A stretch of 64,000 nt of DNA from Simiduia curdlanivorans (GTDB lineage: Bacteria; Pseudomonadota; Gammaproteobacteria; Pseudomonadales; Cellvibrionaceae), in NCBI RefSeq assembly GCF_030409605.1, contig NZ_JAUFQG010000004.1:682001-746000 (forward strand). The letters are read 5' to 3'. Both the position numbers and the translations under genes were made by a program. Below, in pieces: positions 36,442 through 44,614 of the stretch; within the stretch, counting starts at the first letter, position 1; each line of letters opens with the position of its first letter. The notes under the pieces are model-generated. The model made no database searches and had not been told where the DNA came from. It was given only the letters and a program-made list of their open reading frames with translations.

Positions 36442-38556
36442 GTGCTACGTGCATTGAAAATTTTGCTGGTGCTTATTTTACTGCTTGTGGCGGCGCTGGT
36501 AGTACTGGTGCTCACCTTTGACCCGAACCAATACAAGCCGCAAATTATCGACGCCGCGGCGCGCCATAACGTCAGCCTGAAAATAGACGGCGACCTAGGC
36601 TGGCAGCTCTGGCCGCGCTTGGCCATACAGGCCGAGAAAGTCTCCGTTGCCGCGCCGCAAAAGCCCGATGCCGTGATCGCCAGCATCGATAGCTTTGCAC
36701 TAGCGCTACAAATTAAACCCCTGCTCAATCAAAACGTGGTGATCGACGGCATTCGCCTCACCGGTGCTAAGGTCAACTTGCGGGTCGATAGCGCCGGCAA
36801 GGGCAACTGGCAAAGCTTGGGTCAGATAGCAAGTGCAGATGCAACGCCCCAGCTACGTTTTGCCGTTGCCCGCAGCACCGATCACATGGGCGCCAAAACC
36901 GTGAGCGAAAGGCCGCCTTTCGATCTAGAGAAAAATCTGCAACTCGATCAGCTCGCCTTGGTGGACAGCCAGTTGAGTTATTACACGGCCGAAGGTTTGC
37001 AATTAGATCTCACTGAATTGAATGCCGAGTTGTCGCAACTCAAATTAAACGGTGATGCCTTCCCGGTGAATTTGAGCAGCCAATTTAATCTGGTGCGGCC
37101 CGAAGCGGCCACGCTAAAAGGTAACACCCGCGCCACACTGGATCTAAAAGTGCCGGCCAAACTCGATCAAATTATTATCGAAAAGCTCAAAGCACCCACG
37201 CAATTGGTTCAGGGCGGCAGCAGTGCCGAGGTGGAACTGGAACTCAACAGCAAAATCCTCTTGGGCCGCGCCAGTGACTCCGGCTTGAGCTATAGCGGTG
37301 ATCTGGCACTCGCACCCACGAACCTGCAGAAGTTAATGATTGCCCTCGGCACACCACTGCCGCCCATGGCGGACGCCGAGGCACTGCACCATGTCGCACT
37401 CAGCTCGCCCTTTCAAGGCACGGATAAGGCCATCACCTTTGAACCGCTTACGCTGCAAGTGGATAGCTCGGCAATCAAAGGCAAAGTTGCCATTACCGAC
37501 TTCGCCGCGCTCGCGCTCAACATCGACGTGCAGGGCGACAGCATTAACTTAGATCATTATTTGGCGCCGCCAGAAGCTACCGCACAGGGCAGCAGCGGCA
37601 AAACCAAAACCGCGCCCCGAGGCGCTAACGCAGCAGCCGATGACGCCCTGCCGCTCGAAACGCTGCGCGCTTTGAATCTGAACTTACTCGCGGGCTTCAA
37701 TAAGCTGTCGGTTAAAGGCCTTGACCTGACCCAAGTTAAAGCCAGGGTTGCCGCCAAAGACGGGTTGATTAACCTGAGCGCTTTTGACGCGCTGTTGCAC
37801 GATGGCCCGCTCAATGCCAGCGCTGTATTTGATGCCCGACCCTCAGTGGCAAGCCTCAACTTTAAAGCCACGGGCAGTAAAATGCCGCTGGAAAAATTGT
37901 TGGCCGACTTCGACGTCGAGCAGTTAGTCTCGGGCATTGGCGGGGTTCAGGTTACCGGCATGGCAAGCGGGCGCACCAGTACCGCGTTAACAGAAAGCAT
38001 GAAAGCCGACATTCAATTAACCAGCCAGCAAATGCTGCTGCACAACATGAACCTCGAAAAAAGTCTGTGTGAGTTGGCGATGTTGGCGCAGCGGCAAGAG
38101 ATGCCACAAATTGCCTGGACCGATTCAACAAAGTTAAAAACATTAACCTCCAGCATGCAATTCGCCAATCAAAAACTCACCATCAATAGCTTAAACTCCG
38201 GCGTGGAATCCATGGTATTAGCCGGGCTGGGTATGGTCGACCTCAACAAAGGCGCGCTGGATTTTAAATTTAATCTACGCGTAGACGAGGCCGCCAATAA
38301 ATTATTGAACTGCCCGATTGCCAACAAAAAATTGTTGAACATGGACATTCCCATTCGCTGCAAAGACAGTTTCGCCAAATTAAATGCGCGCTCTTGCGCG
38401 CCGGACATGGCGGTTTTAGAGAAGCTGTATGGCGACGAAGTGAAATCCAAACTCAATAAAGAACTGGATAAACAACTCAAAGATAACCCCGAGTTAAATA
38501 ATTTGCTCAAGGGTTTACTCGGCGGCAATAAAAAGAAAACCGATGACAAAAACTAA
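36442..38556 (+). CDS. AsmA family protein
   Basis: The 704-residue protein has an N-terminal membrane anchor (about residues 5-26, LKILLVLILLLVAALVVLVL) and a long periplasmic part. The AsmA signature FDPNQYKPQIIDAAARHNVSLKIDGDLGW opens it, and the AsmA C-terminal region with LLLHNMNLEKSLC follows. The AsmA/TamB superfamily forms bridges or rods that move lipids to the outer membrane. GGAGG lies six bases before a GTG at 36442, which is preferred over an in-frame start at 36430. It overlaps mutY by 14 bases. Confidence 0.88.
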   Translation: MLRALKILLVLILLLVAALVVLVLTFDPNQYKPQIIDAAARHNVSLKIDGDLGWQLWPRLAIQAEKVSVAAPQKPDAVIASIDSFALALQIKPLLNQNVVIDGIRLTGAKVNLRVDSAGKGNWQSLGQIASADATPQLRFAVARSTDHMGAKTVSERPPFDLEKNLQLDQLALVDSQLSYYTAEGLQLDLTELNAELSQLKLNGDAFPVNLSSQFNLVRPEAATLKGNTRATLDLKVPAKLDQIIIEKLKAPTQLVQGGSSAEVELELNSKILLGRASDSGLSYSGDLALAPTNLQKLMIALGTPLPPMADAEALHHVALSSPFQGTDKAITFEPLTLQVDSSAIKGKVAITDFAALALNIDVQGDSINLDHYLAPPEATAQGSSGKTKTAPRGANAAADDALPLETLRALNLNLLAGFNKLSVKGLDLTQVKARVAAKDGLINLSAFDALLHDGPLNASAVFDARPSVASLNFKATGSKMPLEKLLADFDVEQLVSGIGGVQVTGMASGRTSTALTESMKADIQLTSQQMLLHNMNLEKSLCELAMLAQRQEMPQIAWTDSTKLKTLTSSMQFANQKLTINSLNSGVESMVLAGLGMVDLNKGALDFKFNLRVDEAANKLLNCPIANKKLLNMDIPIRCKDSFAKLNARSCAPDMAVLEKLYGDEVKSKLNKELDKQLKDNPELNNLLKGLLGGNKKKTDDKN

Positions 38557-39610
38557 ACCGGCGGTTTTCGCCAACACCGTGCTGACCTGGTTTGATCAGC
38601 ACGGTCGCAAGCATTTACCCTGGCAAAAAAATATCAACGCCTACCGCGTATGGGTGTCTGAAATTATGTTGCAACAAACCCAAGTTAGCACCGTGATTCC
38701 CTATTTCGAGCGCTTTATGGCCCGTTTTCCCACGGTGCGCGAGCTAGCGCTAGCGCCTATCGATGAGGTGCTGCATTTGTGGACCGGGCTGGGCTACTAC
38801 GCGCGCGCGCGCAATTTGCACAAGGCAGCAAAGCATGTGGTGCAACAACATAATGGCGAATTTCCGCGCAGTGTCGAGGCCTTAACCGAACTGTCGGGCG
38901 TCGGCCGCTCCACGGCCGGCGCCATAAGCTCCATCGCCTTTGGCGATCGCGCCGCCATTTTAGATGGCAACGTAAAACGCGTGCTGGCGCGCTACCACGG
39001 CGTGGACGGCTGGCCGGGCCAAACCCAAACCCTGAACGCTTTATGGGCGCTGGCGGAAGCGGCCACACCAAACGAGCGCAACGCCGATTACACCCAAGCC
39101 ATGATGGATTTAGGGGCGACCCTCTGCACCCGCAGTAAACCCGCCTGCGAAACCTGCCCACTCATGGGCGGCTGCGTCGCCTTCGGCACCGGTCGCACCG
39201 CCGAACTACCGGGCAAAAAGCCACGCAAAACCCTGCCAGAAAAGCAGGTTCAGCTAATCATGCTACGCAACCCCCAGGGTGAAATATTGCTAGAGCAGCG
39301 CCCCGCTAGCGGCATCTGGGGCGGGCTCTGGAGCTTTCCCGAATTATCCATAGCGGCGTGCGCAAGAGATTTTGCCCAGAGCCGCTATGCTTGTGCAGGT
39401 ACACCGGTCACTTGGGATAGCTGGCGCCACACTTTTAGCCACTATCACCTAGACATCAACCCGGTGCTGATTGAGCTGGCCCACATGCCAACGGGCGTCC
39501 AAGAATCCGGCCAGCGCTGGGTTAACCCGGCCCATCCCGGCAGCTTGGGTTTAGCCGCACCGGTTAAAAAACTGTTACAACAACTTGTGGATGCGACACC
39601 GCTTTGTTAA
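38543..39610 (+). CDS. mutY: A/G-specific adenine glycosylase MutY
   Basis: MutY removes adenine paired with 8-oxoguanine. The 355-residue protein has the catalytic-Glu region VWVSEIMLQQTQVSTVIPYFERF, helix-hairpin-helix LSGVGRSTAGAISSIAFG with the catalytic Asp region ILDGNVKRVLAR, and the iron-sulfur cysteines CTRSKPACETCPLMGGC. A C-terminal Nudix-like 8-oxoG reading domain (IWGGLWSFPE) follows. It begins inside the end of the AsmA gene, and yggX lies downstream as in E. coli, with one gene inserted between. Confidence 0.95.
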   Translation: MTKTKPAVFANTVLTWFDQHGRKHLPWQKNINAYRVWVSEIMLQQTQVSTVIPYFERFMARFPTVRELALAPIDEVLHLWTGLGYYARARNLHKAAKHVVQQHNGEFPRSVEALTELSGVGRSTAGAISSIAFGDRAAILDGNVKRVLARYHGVDGWPGQTQTLNALWALAEAATPNERNADYTQAMMDLGATLCTRSKPACETCPLMGGCVAFGTGRTAELPGKKPRKTLPEKQVQLIMLRNPQGEILLEQRPASGIWGGLWSFPELSIAACARDFAQSRYACAGTPVTWDSWRHTFSHYHLDINPVLIELAHMPTGVQESGQRWVNPAHPGSLGLAAPVKKLLQQLVDATPLC

Positions 39611-40380
39611 ATATTTTTTACCTTCTTTTCGCACTTGCTTGGTCATTGTCTTGCCAAGCGCAGGCACTCACGCAACCGAGTGCTCCGATTAATTTTTCGC
39701 TGATGACCATTCCCGTGTACATCGAAGAAAACAAAACCGGCCCTATGTACGAGGCGCACCAGGAAATTATTGAAGCACTTAGCGCTACATTCGAAAGCGC
39801 AATTAATACAACGATTTCGCCACCCTTACGCGCACAGCAGAATTTTATTGCCGGCAGGGCGCAAGCCCTGATGCCTGATTTTTGCGATGCCAATGTCGGC
39901 GTGCCCAATCTTCACTCGGTGCCCTTTGCCAGAGTTATTCGCTATATTTTAACGCCGCCCAACTCGCCCAGTATCAGCGACTACGCGGCGCTAAAGGGCA
40001 AAAAAGTCGGCTTAGTGCGCGGCTACGCCTACGACATAGAGGGTAAGGCCGGCGAGGGCATGGAACTGATCTGGACCACCAGCCAACGGCAAACCGTGCG
40101 TATGCTCAATAGCGGTCGGTTAGATGCCATTGTGGCAAACTTGGAAGAAGTGGCTCAAATTGTGAAGTCGGAAGGCGGGCCGATGCCCAGTGTCGACATC
40201 AGTCACCCCGTATTGGATAGATCACTCTGTTATGTGTTTCACGATAACCAGCTGGGCCGGCATCTCGCGCTCGAGGTGAGCCGCCAAATCATCGAACTGC
40301 GGCGGCAGGGCAAGTTGGCTGCGTATATAGGCCAAAACCACATCCCAGACTTTCACCCCGGCCAAGCCGAAGTACGTTAA
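39604..40380 (+). CDS. Periplasmic substrate-binding-like protein (SBP_bac_3 type), orphan
   Basis: The 258-residue protein has a signal peptide (LLFALAWSLSCQAQA) and a bilobed binding-protein fold: LKGKKVGLVRGYAYDIEGKAGEG, then TVRMLNSGRLDAIVANLEEVAQI and LDRSLCYVFHDNQLG. No ABC permease or signalling partner is encoded beside it. Such orphans may be sensors or binding subunits of distant transporters. The start is a TTG at 39604 overlapping the mutY stop; later ATG codons would remove the signal peptide, so translational coupling with mutY is likely. A related protein lies at the right edge of the window. Confidence 0.78.
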   Translation: MLNIFYLLFALAWSLSCQAQALTQPSAPINFSLMTIPVYIEENKTGPMYEAHQEIIEALSATFESAINTTISPPLRAQQNFIAGRAQALMPDFCDANVGVPNLHSVPFARVIRYILTPPNSPSISDYAALKGKKVGLVRGYAYDIEGKAGEGMELIWTTSQRQTVRMLNSGRLDAIVANLEEVAQIVKSEGGPMPSVDISHPVLDRSLCYVFHDNQLGRHLALEVSRQIIELRRQGKLAAYIGQNHIPDFHPGQAEVR

Positions 40381-40413
40381 AATAGCCGCCATTGATTCAG
40401 CAAGGAAATCGCC

Positions 40414-40689
40414 ATGGCGCGTCAGGTATTTTGTCGGAAGTATAAAAAAGAAATGGAAGGCCTCGATCAGCCACCCTATCCCGGTGCCAAAGGCCAAGAC
40501 CTGTACAGCAATATCTCAAAGCAAGCGTGGCAGGAGTGGCTCAAACATCAAACCATGCTCATCAATGAAAAGCATTTGAGCCTGATGGATTTAACCGCCC
40601 GCGCCTATTTAACCGAGCAGATGGATAAATTCCTCTCCGGTGAAGACTACGATGCCGCCGAAGGCTACGTGCCCCCGGAAAGTAACTAG
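40414..40689 (+). CDS. yggX: Probable Fe(2+)-trafficking protein YggX
   Basis: The 91-residue protein is full length and begins MARQVFCRKYKKEMEGLDQPPYPG. The single conserved Cys and the PPYPG segment define the family; KQAWQEWLKHQTMLINEKHL and LTEQMDKFLSGEDYD follow. YggX protects iron-sulfur enzymes and limits oxidative damage. AAGGAAATCG precedes the ATG. The mutY-yggX neighbourhood is conserved in gammaproteobacteria. Confidence 0.95.
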   Translation: MARQVFCRKYKKEMEGLDQPPYPGAKGQDLYSNISKQAWQEWLKHQTMLINEKHLSLMDLTARAYLTEQMDKFLSGEDYDAAEGYVPPESN

Positions 40690-40703
40690 GCGGAAAGCGA
40701 GCT

Positions 40704-41033
40704 TCAGCCAGCCTTGCTGAATTTCTCGGCGAAGCTGGCGCGTAAGCGCAAGTACTCCGGCGTTAAGCCCACGTCCTCAAACATCGGATCGCCCATTTCG
40801 TCGTGCCCAACCACTTTTGGCCCCTCAATATAGGGCATGGTGGATTCAATCTCTTCCAAGGCCGCGTGCAGCAGCTGGTTAATCAGAGTTTGCTTGTCCA
40901 CCGCCGGGTAGAGCGCCGCCAAAGCCTCCAACCGCGCCGCATCCTTCAGGGGTAATTTTAGGGTGTAACTCACCTCGCCATTCCAGCGCTCGGTGGTTGA
41001 TGACCATTCTGTTAGCAGCTCGCGTACCTTCAT
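40704..41033 (-). CDS. Conserved hypothetical protein (109 aa, Pseudomonas-type yggX neighbour)
   Basis: The 109-residue cytoplasmic protein starts MKVRELLTEW. It has LPLKDAARLEALAALYPAVDKQTLINQLLHAALEEIES and ends with the acidic stretch GHDEMGDPMFEDVGLTPEYL. The middle looks like a ribbon-helix-helix type segment. Similar proteins beside yggX in pseudomonads carry labels such as pilin assembly or type-1-pili tip component, with no support known to me. The ATG at 41033 is chosen because homologues start there; the frame extends to 41141. Confidence 0.72.
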   Translation of the reverse strand: MKVRELLTEWSSTTERWNGEVSYTLKLPLKDAARLEALAALYPAVDKQTLINQLLHAALEEIESTMPYIEGPKVVGHDEMGDPMFEDVGLTPEYLRLRASFAEKFSKAG

Positions 41034-41186
41034 AATTCGGCTCCAATTCGTTAACTCACCGGTGTCACTTATATGAGACGTTTCAAGGTCGCAAATACCT
41101 GAATTAAAACCAAAAAAAGCCCCGCCAAGGTCTTGACTCACCCCCGCCTAGCGGGTTTAATACGCGCCTCCTGCGAAAGCGGGGTT

Positions 41187-41262
41187 GCCCAGATAGCTCA
41201 GTCGGTAGAGCAGCGGATTGAAAATCCGCGTGTCGGTGGTTCGATTCCGCCTCTGGGCACCA
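41187..41262 (+). tRNA. tRNA-Phe (GAA)
   Basis: This is a complete 76-base cloverleaf. GCCCAGA pairs with TCTGGGC, the D-arm is GCTC.GTCGGTAGAGC, the anticodon stem CGGAT/ATCCG holds the loop with GAA, the T-loop contains GGTTCGATTCC, and CCA is encoded. The gene is followed by a strong terminator and by an inverted copy of its own 3' end. Confidence 0.97.
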
Positions 41263-41317
41263 TATACAAAAGCCTCGTCCTCGGACGGGGCTTTTTTATT
41301 TGGTGCCCAGAGGCGGA
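41246..41317. repeat. Inverted repeat of the tRNA-Phe 3' end
   Basis: The last 17 bases of the tRNA (41246-41262, TCCGCCTCTGGGCACCA) return as an exact reverse complement at 41301-41317. The terminator hairpin sits between the two arms, so the whole forms a long stem with the terminator in its loop. Confidence 0.85.
41271..41297 (+). terminator. Rho-independent terminator of tRNA-Phe
   Basis: AGCCTCGTC pairs with GACGGGGCT (one G-T pair) across a CTCG loop, followed by TTTTT. It starts eight bases after the tRNA. Confidence 0.88.
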
Positions 41318-41382
41318 TGAGAAGCACCGCCTGGTTCGACAAAATGCGTCCAGCATTTTAAACAAGCGCCAGCGCAGCCCCA

Positions 41383-41567
41383 AAGGGGTCAAAACAGCCC
41401 CTAGGCTGCTTTGATTCTTCCGCCACTTCAAACACCACCCATTACTCTCAACTCCCACTCCATCCGACGGGGCTTTTTATATGGCGATCTGATGCGGATG
41501 AAAAAACGCCAAGGAAGGCGTTAGTGCACCCCCCAAGGGGTCAAAACAGCCCCTAGGCTGCTTTGAT
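41383..41567. repeat. 33-bp exact direct repeat with internal hairpin, two copies 152 bp apart
   Basis: The 33-base sequence at 41383-41415 is identical to 41535-41567. Each copy holds CAGCC-CCTA-GGCTG, extended by outer TCAAA/TTTGA pairing, and is preceded by a CCCC/GGGG hairpin. Sequence upstream of each copy (CGACGGGGCTTTTT and GCGGATGA) is also shared, so this looks like an old tandem duplication of the tRNA trailer region. No coding frame is apparent. Confidence 0.8.
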
Positions 41568-41830
41568 ATTGATTCGCAACGTCCTCGTTGCTCACCCCTA
41601 CGGGGCAGAATAGCTGTCCAAATTAATTATCCTATCAATTAGTCCGCCCCTGACTGCCCAAATTCACTACCACTCCTCTTCACCCATCCCGCTAAATACA
41701 TCGGCAGTGAACCCATCACTGACTTGAAATTTCAAAAAACCAGCAAACGATGAACTTGATAGTCGCACTAGATACCACCAAGACATTTCACATCCCGCGA
41801 ACTCGCAACAATTCAACCCAAATCGCACGG

Positions 41831-41929
41831 CCAACCCACCCCACTATTTCACCGCTCAATCAATGCTTCCCTGCATTGACTCGCTAGCGCCACTTCCCTG
41901 TGGCTTGTGAAATAGCGGGGTGAGCTGGC
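41831..41929. repeat. Cruciform / three-way-junction sequence
   Basis: The outer arm pairs CACCCC (41837-41842) and CTATTTCAC (41844-41852) with GTGAAATAG (41907-41915) and GGGGTG (41917-41922). GCCA/TGGC pairs further out. Inside are two hairpins: TCAATGC/GCATTGA (41860-41879) and GCCAC/GTGGC (41889-41904). Both have the same six-base loop TTCCCT. It may be a structured RNA or a DNA cruciform; no family is recognised. Confidence 0.7.
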
Positions 41930-42250
41930 TCATAAGTTACGTGCGAAATTCCGCGCAAAGTCCCGCGTATCACAGGGGTATTTAAACAGAACCAAAAATT
42001 TATACATCCAGGGAAATATGGATCAAAGCCGTGATTTTTGCGGCTGGAGAAGTTGTAGTGTGATAACTTACTGACTTTATTGGCAACAATCAGAATGGGA
42101 CATTAGTTCCAAGCTGGATATGTAGATTGACACTCTTAAAAGTCAGGATATTGACCAATAGAGTTTTACATAGGTAAACTCAGTCAAGAATTTACATATA
42201 TGCGCTACGAGGGCGCATACGGGCGTCATGGAGGACGGACATCTGTCATA

Positions 42251-42487
42251 ATGGGGGCAGCCGTGACTCTTAAAGACCACCTTTCTTTTGCAATTTTTGT
42301 TGTTTTCCTTTTTAGCCTTCTATGCCTTGTATCAGCACTTTGGTTAAGCTGGTTTGGTAAATCCAACGCGCCATATTTTCTTGCAGCAGCAATAGCGCTT
42401 TCATTGCTTGGTTCTGTCTTGTGTAGTCAAAAAGGTATTTCTCTATCAGAGGCCATATCAATTATTAAACTGGTACTTCGCAAGTGA
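42251..42487 (+). CDS. Small hypothetical membrane protein (possible cassette gene)
   Basis: The predicted 78-residue protein starts MGAAVTLKDHLSFAIF. It has two hydrophobic stretches: LSFAIFVVFLFSLLCLVSALWL (about residues 11-32) and YFLAAAIALSLLGSVL (about 42-57). Homologues are not recognised. An attC-like site begins a few bases after its stop, which is the layout of an integron gene cassette. The frame is also open from 42200. The lack of a clear ribosome site keeps confidence low. Confidence 0.42.
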   Translation: MGAAVTLKDHLSFAIFVVFLFSLLCLVSALWLSWFGKSNAPYFLAAAIALSLLGSVLCSQKGISLSEAISIIKLVLRK

Positions 42488-42491
42488 AAAC

Positions 42492-42574
42492 TTTTAACAA
42501 GGCCAAGCGCTATCAAACGCATTGCACTGGACGGCCTACACTACGCTTCGTTCGCCCTCATTGGCTGCGTTATT
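42492..42574 (+). other. attC-like integron recombination site
   Basis: AAC (42496-42498), a spacer, then GCCAA (42502-42506) on the left can pair with TTGGC (42561-42565), a spacer and GTT (42569-42571) on the right. These match the R and L box arrangement of attC sites. The interior ACTGGACGGCC and CGCTTCGTTCG resemble attC loops of gammaproteobacteria. The outer R-box consensus is poor on both sides. No integrase or second attC was found. Confidence 0.45.
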
Positions 42575-43108
42575 GAGCCTTACCCTTTTTCTACCGTAAT
42601 TGGTTAAGGACTTGAATTCCAAAGTGTGCCACCAAATCGGCATGCCGGTATCAAGGAACCCGAAGCAATAAATGTATAGCGCAACTCAGTTTGAAAGTCG
42701 ATTCAAGAACTTAGTAAGCAGCGCTTAAAAACTTAAACAAGCCTATTAGAAACTGGGGCATCAACGCACACCTAACCTAGTCATTTTTCGATTGCTGAAT
42801 TAAGCTGCAGAAAACCCCTCTGTACGTCTCGGCTGCCATTGACAGGTTTTCCTATTATTTGAATTTGCCATTTTTAGGGCCTAATAACTTTTTCAATAAT
42901 TCCTGCAACACCGTCACTCAGCTTGATATTCAAATTGCAGACCAAAAAGCGCCGACGTCAGATGTGGATACTTAGCGTGGATGTCGCTGCGATACTACGG
43001 TCAATTAGTCCGCTTTTTAGAATGGGAAAGACGAAGTGATATTCATAGCGACTTTATAGCACATCTTAGTTTGCATGATATCAAAGGAAGCCTAAAACGC
43101 TGCGTGAC
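42575..43108. other. Non-coding gap with no supported feature
   Basis: AT-rich sequence between the attC-like site and the small exported protein. No gene, RNA fold or repeat could be supported. The GC content appears lower than in the flanking core regions, in keeping with acquired or decaying DNA. Confidence 0.4.
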
Positions 43109-43387
43109 CTAAGGGTGCATTATATTTGCATCAAAACTGAACTTCATCATTCGCGCAATATCATCTCGATACGATCCAACACCGATTTCTTTGTTACCGA
43201 CAATCGAACTCTTAGGATCAACCTTATCATTACATAAGCGGCCCATTAGCAAACGTACCTCTGGGGACAGCTCGCCGTAGGGCAGCGCAACTGGATAACC
43301 AGAGCCCTGCCTCGCTAATGTCGGGCTTACCAGCTGAGCCGTCAAAACAATCGCCGCTAACGCCAAAACTCCCACAATAGTTCGCAT
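43109..43387 (-). CDS. Small exported protein of unknown function
   Basis: The 92-residue product begins MRTIVGVLALAAIVLTAQLV, a clear signal peptide with cleavage near SPTLAR. A short polar domain follows, with SPEVRLLMGRLCNDKVDPKSS and a single Cys. No family is recognised. AAAGGAT precedes the ATG at 43387. The frame is open 14 codons further upstream. It stands alone between two gene-free stretches. Confidence 0.55.
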   Translation of the reverse strand: MRTIVGVLALAAIVLTAQLVSPTLARQGSGYPVALPYGELSPEVRLLMGRLCNDKVDPKSSIVGNKEIGVGSYRDDIARMMKFSFDANIMHP

Positions 43388-43726
43388 ATCCTTTGCCTCG
43401 ATGAAAGAAGAGTCGCCAATCTGGATCAATAACGCTAGAAGCCGCGTTGGGTCTATTGATTTAGGTTGAGTTTAAGATCAGCGCCTAGGATGCCCTTATC
43501 GGCCGGCGGTTTGGCTGGGTAATCGGCCAGATGTGGCGAAACATCGGCATATGACGCGGCCGTTTACATTCGCTAATAAAGCATGAGGCTGATTGTCGAT
43601 GGTAGAGCAAGTTTGTAACGAATAAGTGCCAAGAAGGTCTAGCTTGGGTTGCAAGAAACGGCATGATCATCCCTGACCTTGCGTTTAGTTAAGGAAAGAA
43701 ACTCGTGGCAGTTCTTAGCTCAAGCC
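43388..43726. other. Gap with no supported feature
   Basis: The 339 bases between the small exported protein and the membrane-protein gene show no convincing gene. A 61-codon minus frame (43485-43670) lacks protein character. The plus-strand sequence around 43600-43680 can be read as CQEGLAWVARNGMIIPDL, perhaps a gene remnant, but this is too weak to annotate. Confidence 0.35.
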
Positions 43727-44614
43727 TTAGCTTTTTCTTACGCTTATCACAAAGGCCGCAACATCGGCCAATAGCAGGGTGACGGCGGCACCGAGTTGGG
43801 CGAGTTTTGCACCATAACTGCCGCCGGCGGTGGCAATCATTAGCGCCAAGGATGCCAAGAATTGCACAACGGCAACGGCTTTTTCAAATCGCGACATGGC
43901 GCTGAAGAAAGTCGTGACGAGAACTCGCAAGTTTGCAGTGCCGCGCAGGCTCGATAGAATCCGCTGAATCAAAAGCCAGTTGTCACCGGCCTTCTTTAAA
44001 CGCTCTAACTCCCTAACATTTTTTGCATTAAATAGCGTGGCGATGAATCGTTTTAACGGGCTTTTAAGGCTTTTTGCTATCTTTGATTTATTGACATGGA
44101 CATTAATGCTGGCGATAGCAGCGGCTATGCAGAAGCAATCGATGACGATAAAAATCGCATTAAGCGCGGCCTCGCCATTACTTGATGCCTTCTGGGCTGA
44201 ATCGACTGACAGCGGAATCTCCAGCGCCACCTCACCGTCGACATAGTGAACCAGGGAATCATTCTCTGAAACCACTTTATAGTCAACGCGCAAATTCTGA
44301 TTAAGTTGCTTTTGCATTGACGCAGGTAGTGCTTTTGACAGGTTCGATTGAAACTCAGATAGGCCTTTTTCTTTCGTATAGCTCGCATGCTTTAACGCTT
44401 CGGACAGCTCTGGATCACTGGCCACTTCATCCCAGGCAGCGGTAAATGCGGTCGCTTCACTTACCTCAACACCGGCTAGCTGAGCCGCTAGGTCTAGGTC
44501 CACTGAAGCGGGCATTTTAGCAACTTCTGCGCTCGGCTTGAGCAGCAGACCGATGATGTCTTCGTCAAAAAAATCACTTGAATATTTAACACCTTGGTGC
44601 GAGTGCAACTTCAT
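43727..44614 (-). CDS. Hypothetical membrane protein
   Basis: The family is not recognised. The product of about 295 residues has a soluble, acidic N-terminal half (DFFDEDIIGLLLKPSAEVAKMPASVDLDLAAQLAGVEVSEATAF), a hydrophobic segment NAIFIVIDCFCIAAAIASINV, a basic middle (KSKIAKSLKSPLKRFIATLF), and two more hydrophobic segments at the C-terminus (VVQFLASLALMIATAGG and AAVTLLLADVAAFVIS). The ATG at 44614 has GGGGAT upstream; starts at 44647 and 44665 are possible. The lone gene and poor conservation suggest accessory DNA. A bacteriocin-like or stress role is conceivable but unsupported. Confidence 0.6.
   Translation of the reverse strand: MKLHSHQGVKYSSDFFDEDIIGLLLKPSAEVAKMPASVDLDLAAQLAGVEVSEATAFTAAWDEVASDPELSEALKHASYTKEKGLSEFQSNLSKALPASMQKQLNQNLRVDYKVVSENDSLVHYVDGEVALEIPLSVDSAQKASSNGEAALNAIFIVIDCFCIAAAIASINVHVNKSKIAKSLKSPLKRFIATLFNAKNVRELERLKKAGDNWLLIQRILSSLRGTANLRVLVTTFFSAMSRFEKAVAVVQFLASLALMIATAGGSYGAKLAQLGAAVTLLLADVAAFVISVRKS

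Larger units (their letters stand above)
41318..42250. other. Hairpin-rich non-coding region downstream of tRNA-Phe
   Basis: About 930 bases without a convincing gene. Besides the repeats listed separately it holds several small hairpins: AACGCC/GGCGTT near 41510, GCAACG/CGTTGC near 41577, and CCCC-TAC-GGGG near 41597. From about 41930 to 42190 the sequence becomes AT-rich with nothing recognisable. Its place after a tRNA gene is typical of an integration hot spot, but no integrase is present. Confidence 0.5.

Noticed and set aside
41157..41458. Minus-strand frames across tRNA-Phe translating to GAQRRNRTTDTRIF and MVPRGGIEPPTRGFSIR
   Set aside because: These are the well-known spurious proteins made by translating a tRNA gene antisense.
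43485..43670. 61-codon minus-strand frame
   Set aside because: Composition is unlike a protein and no ribosome site or homologue is recognisable.
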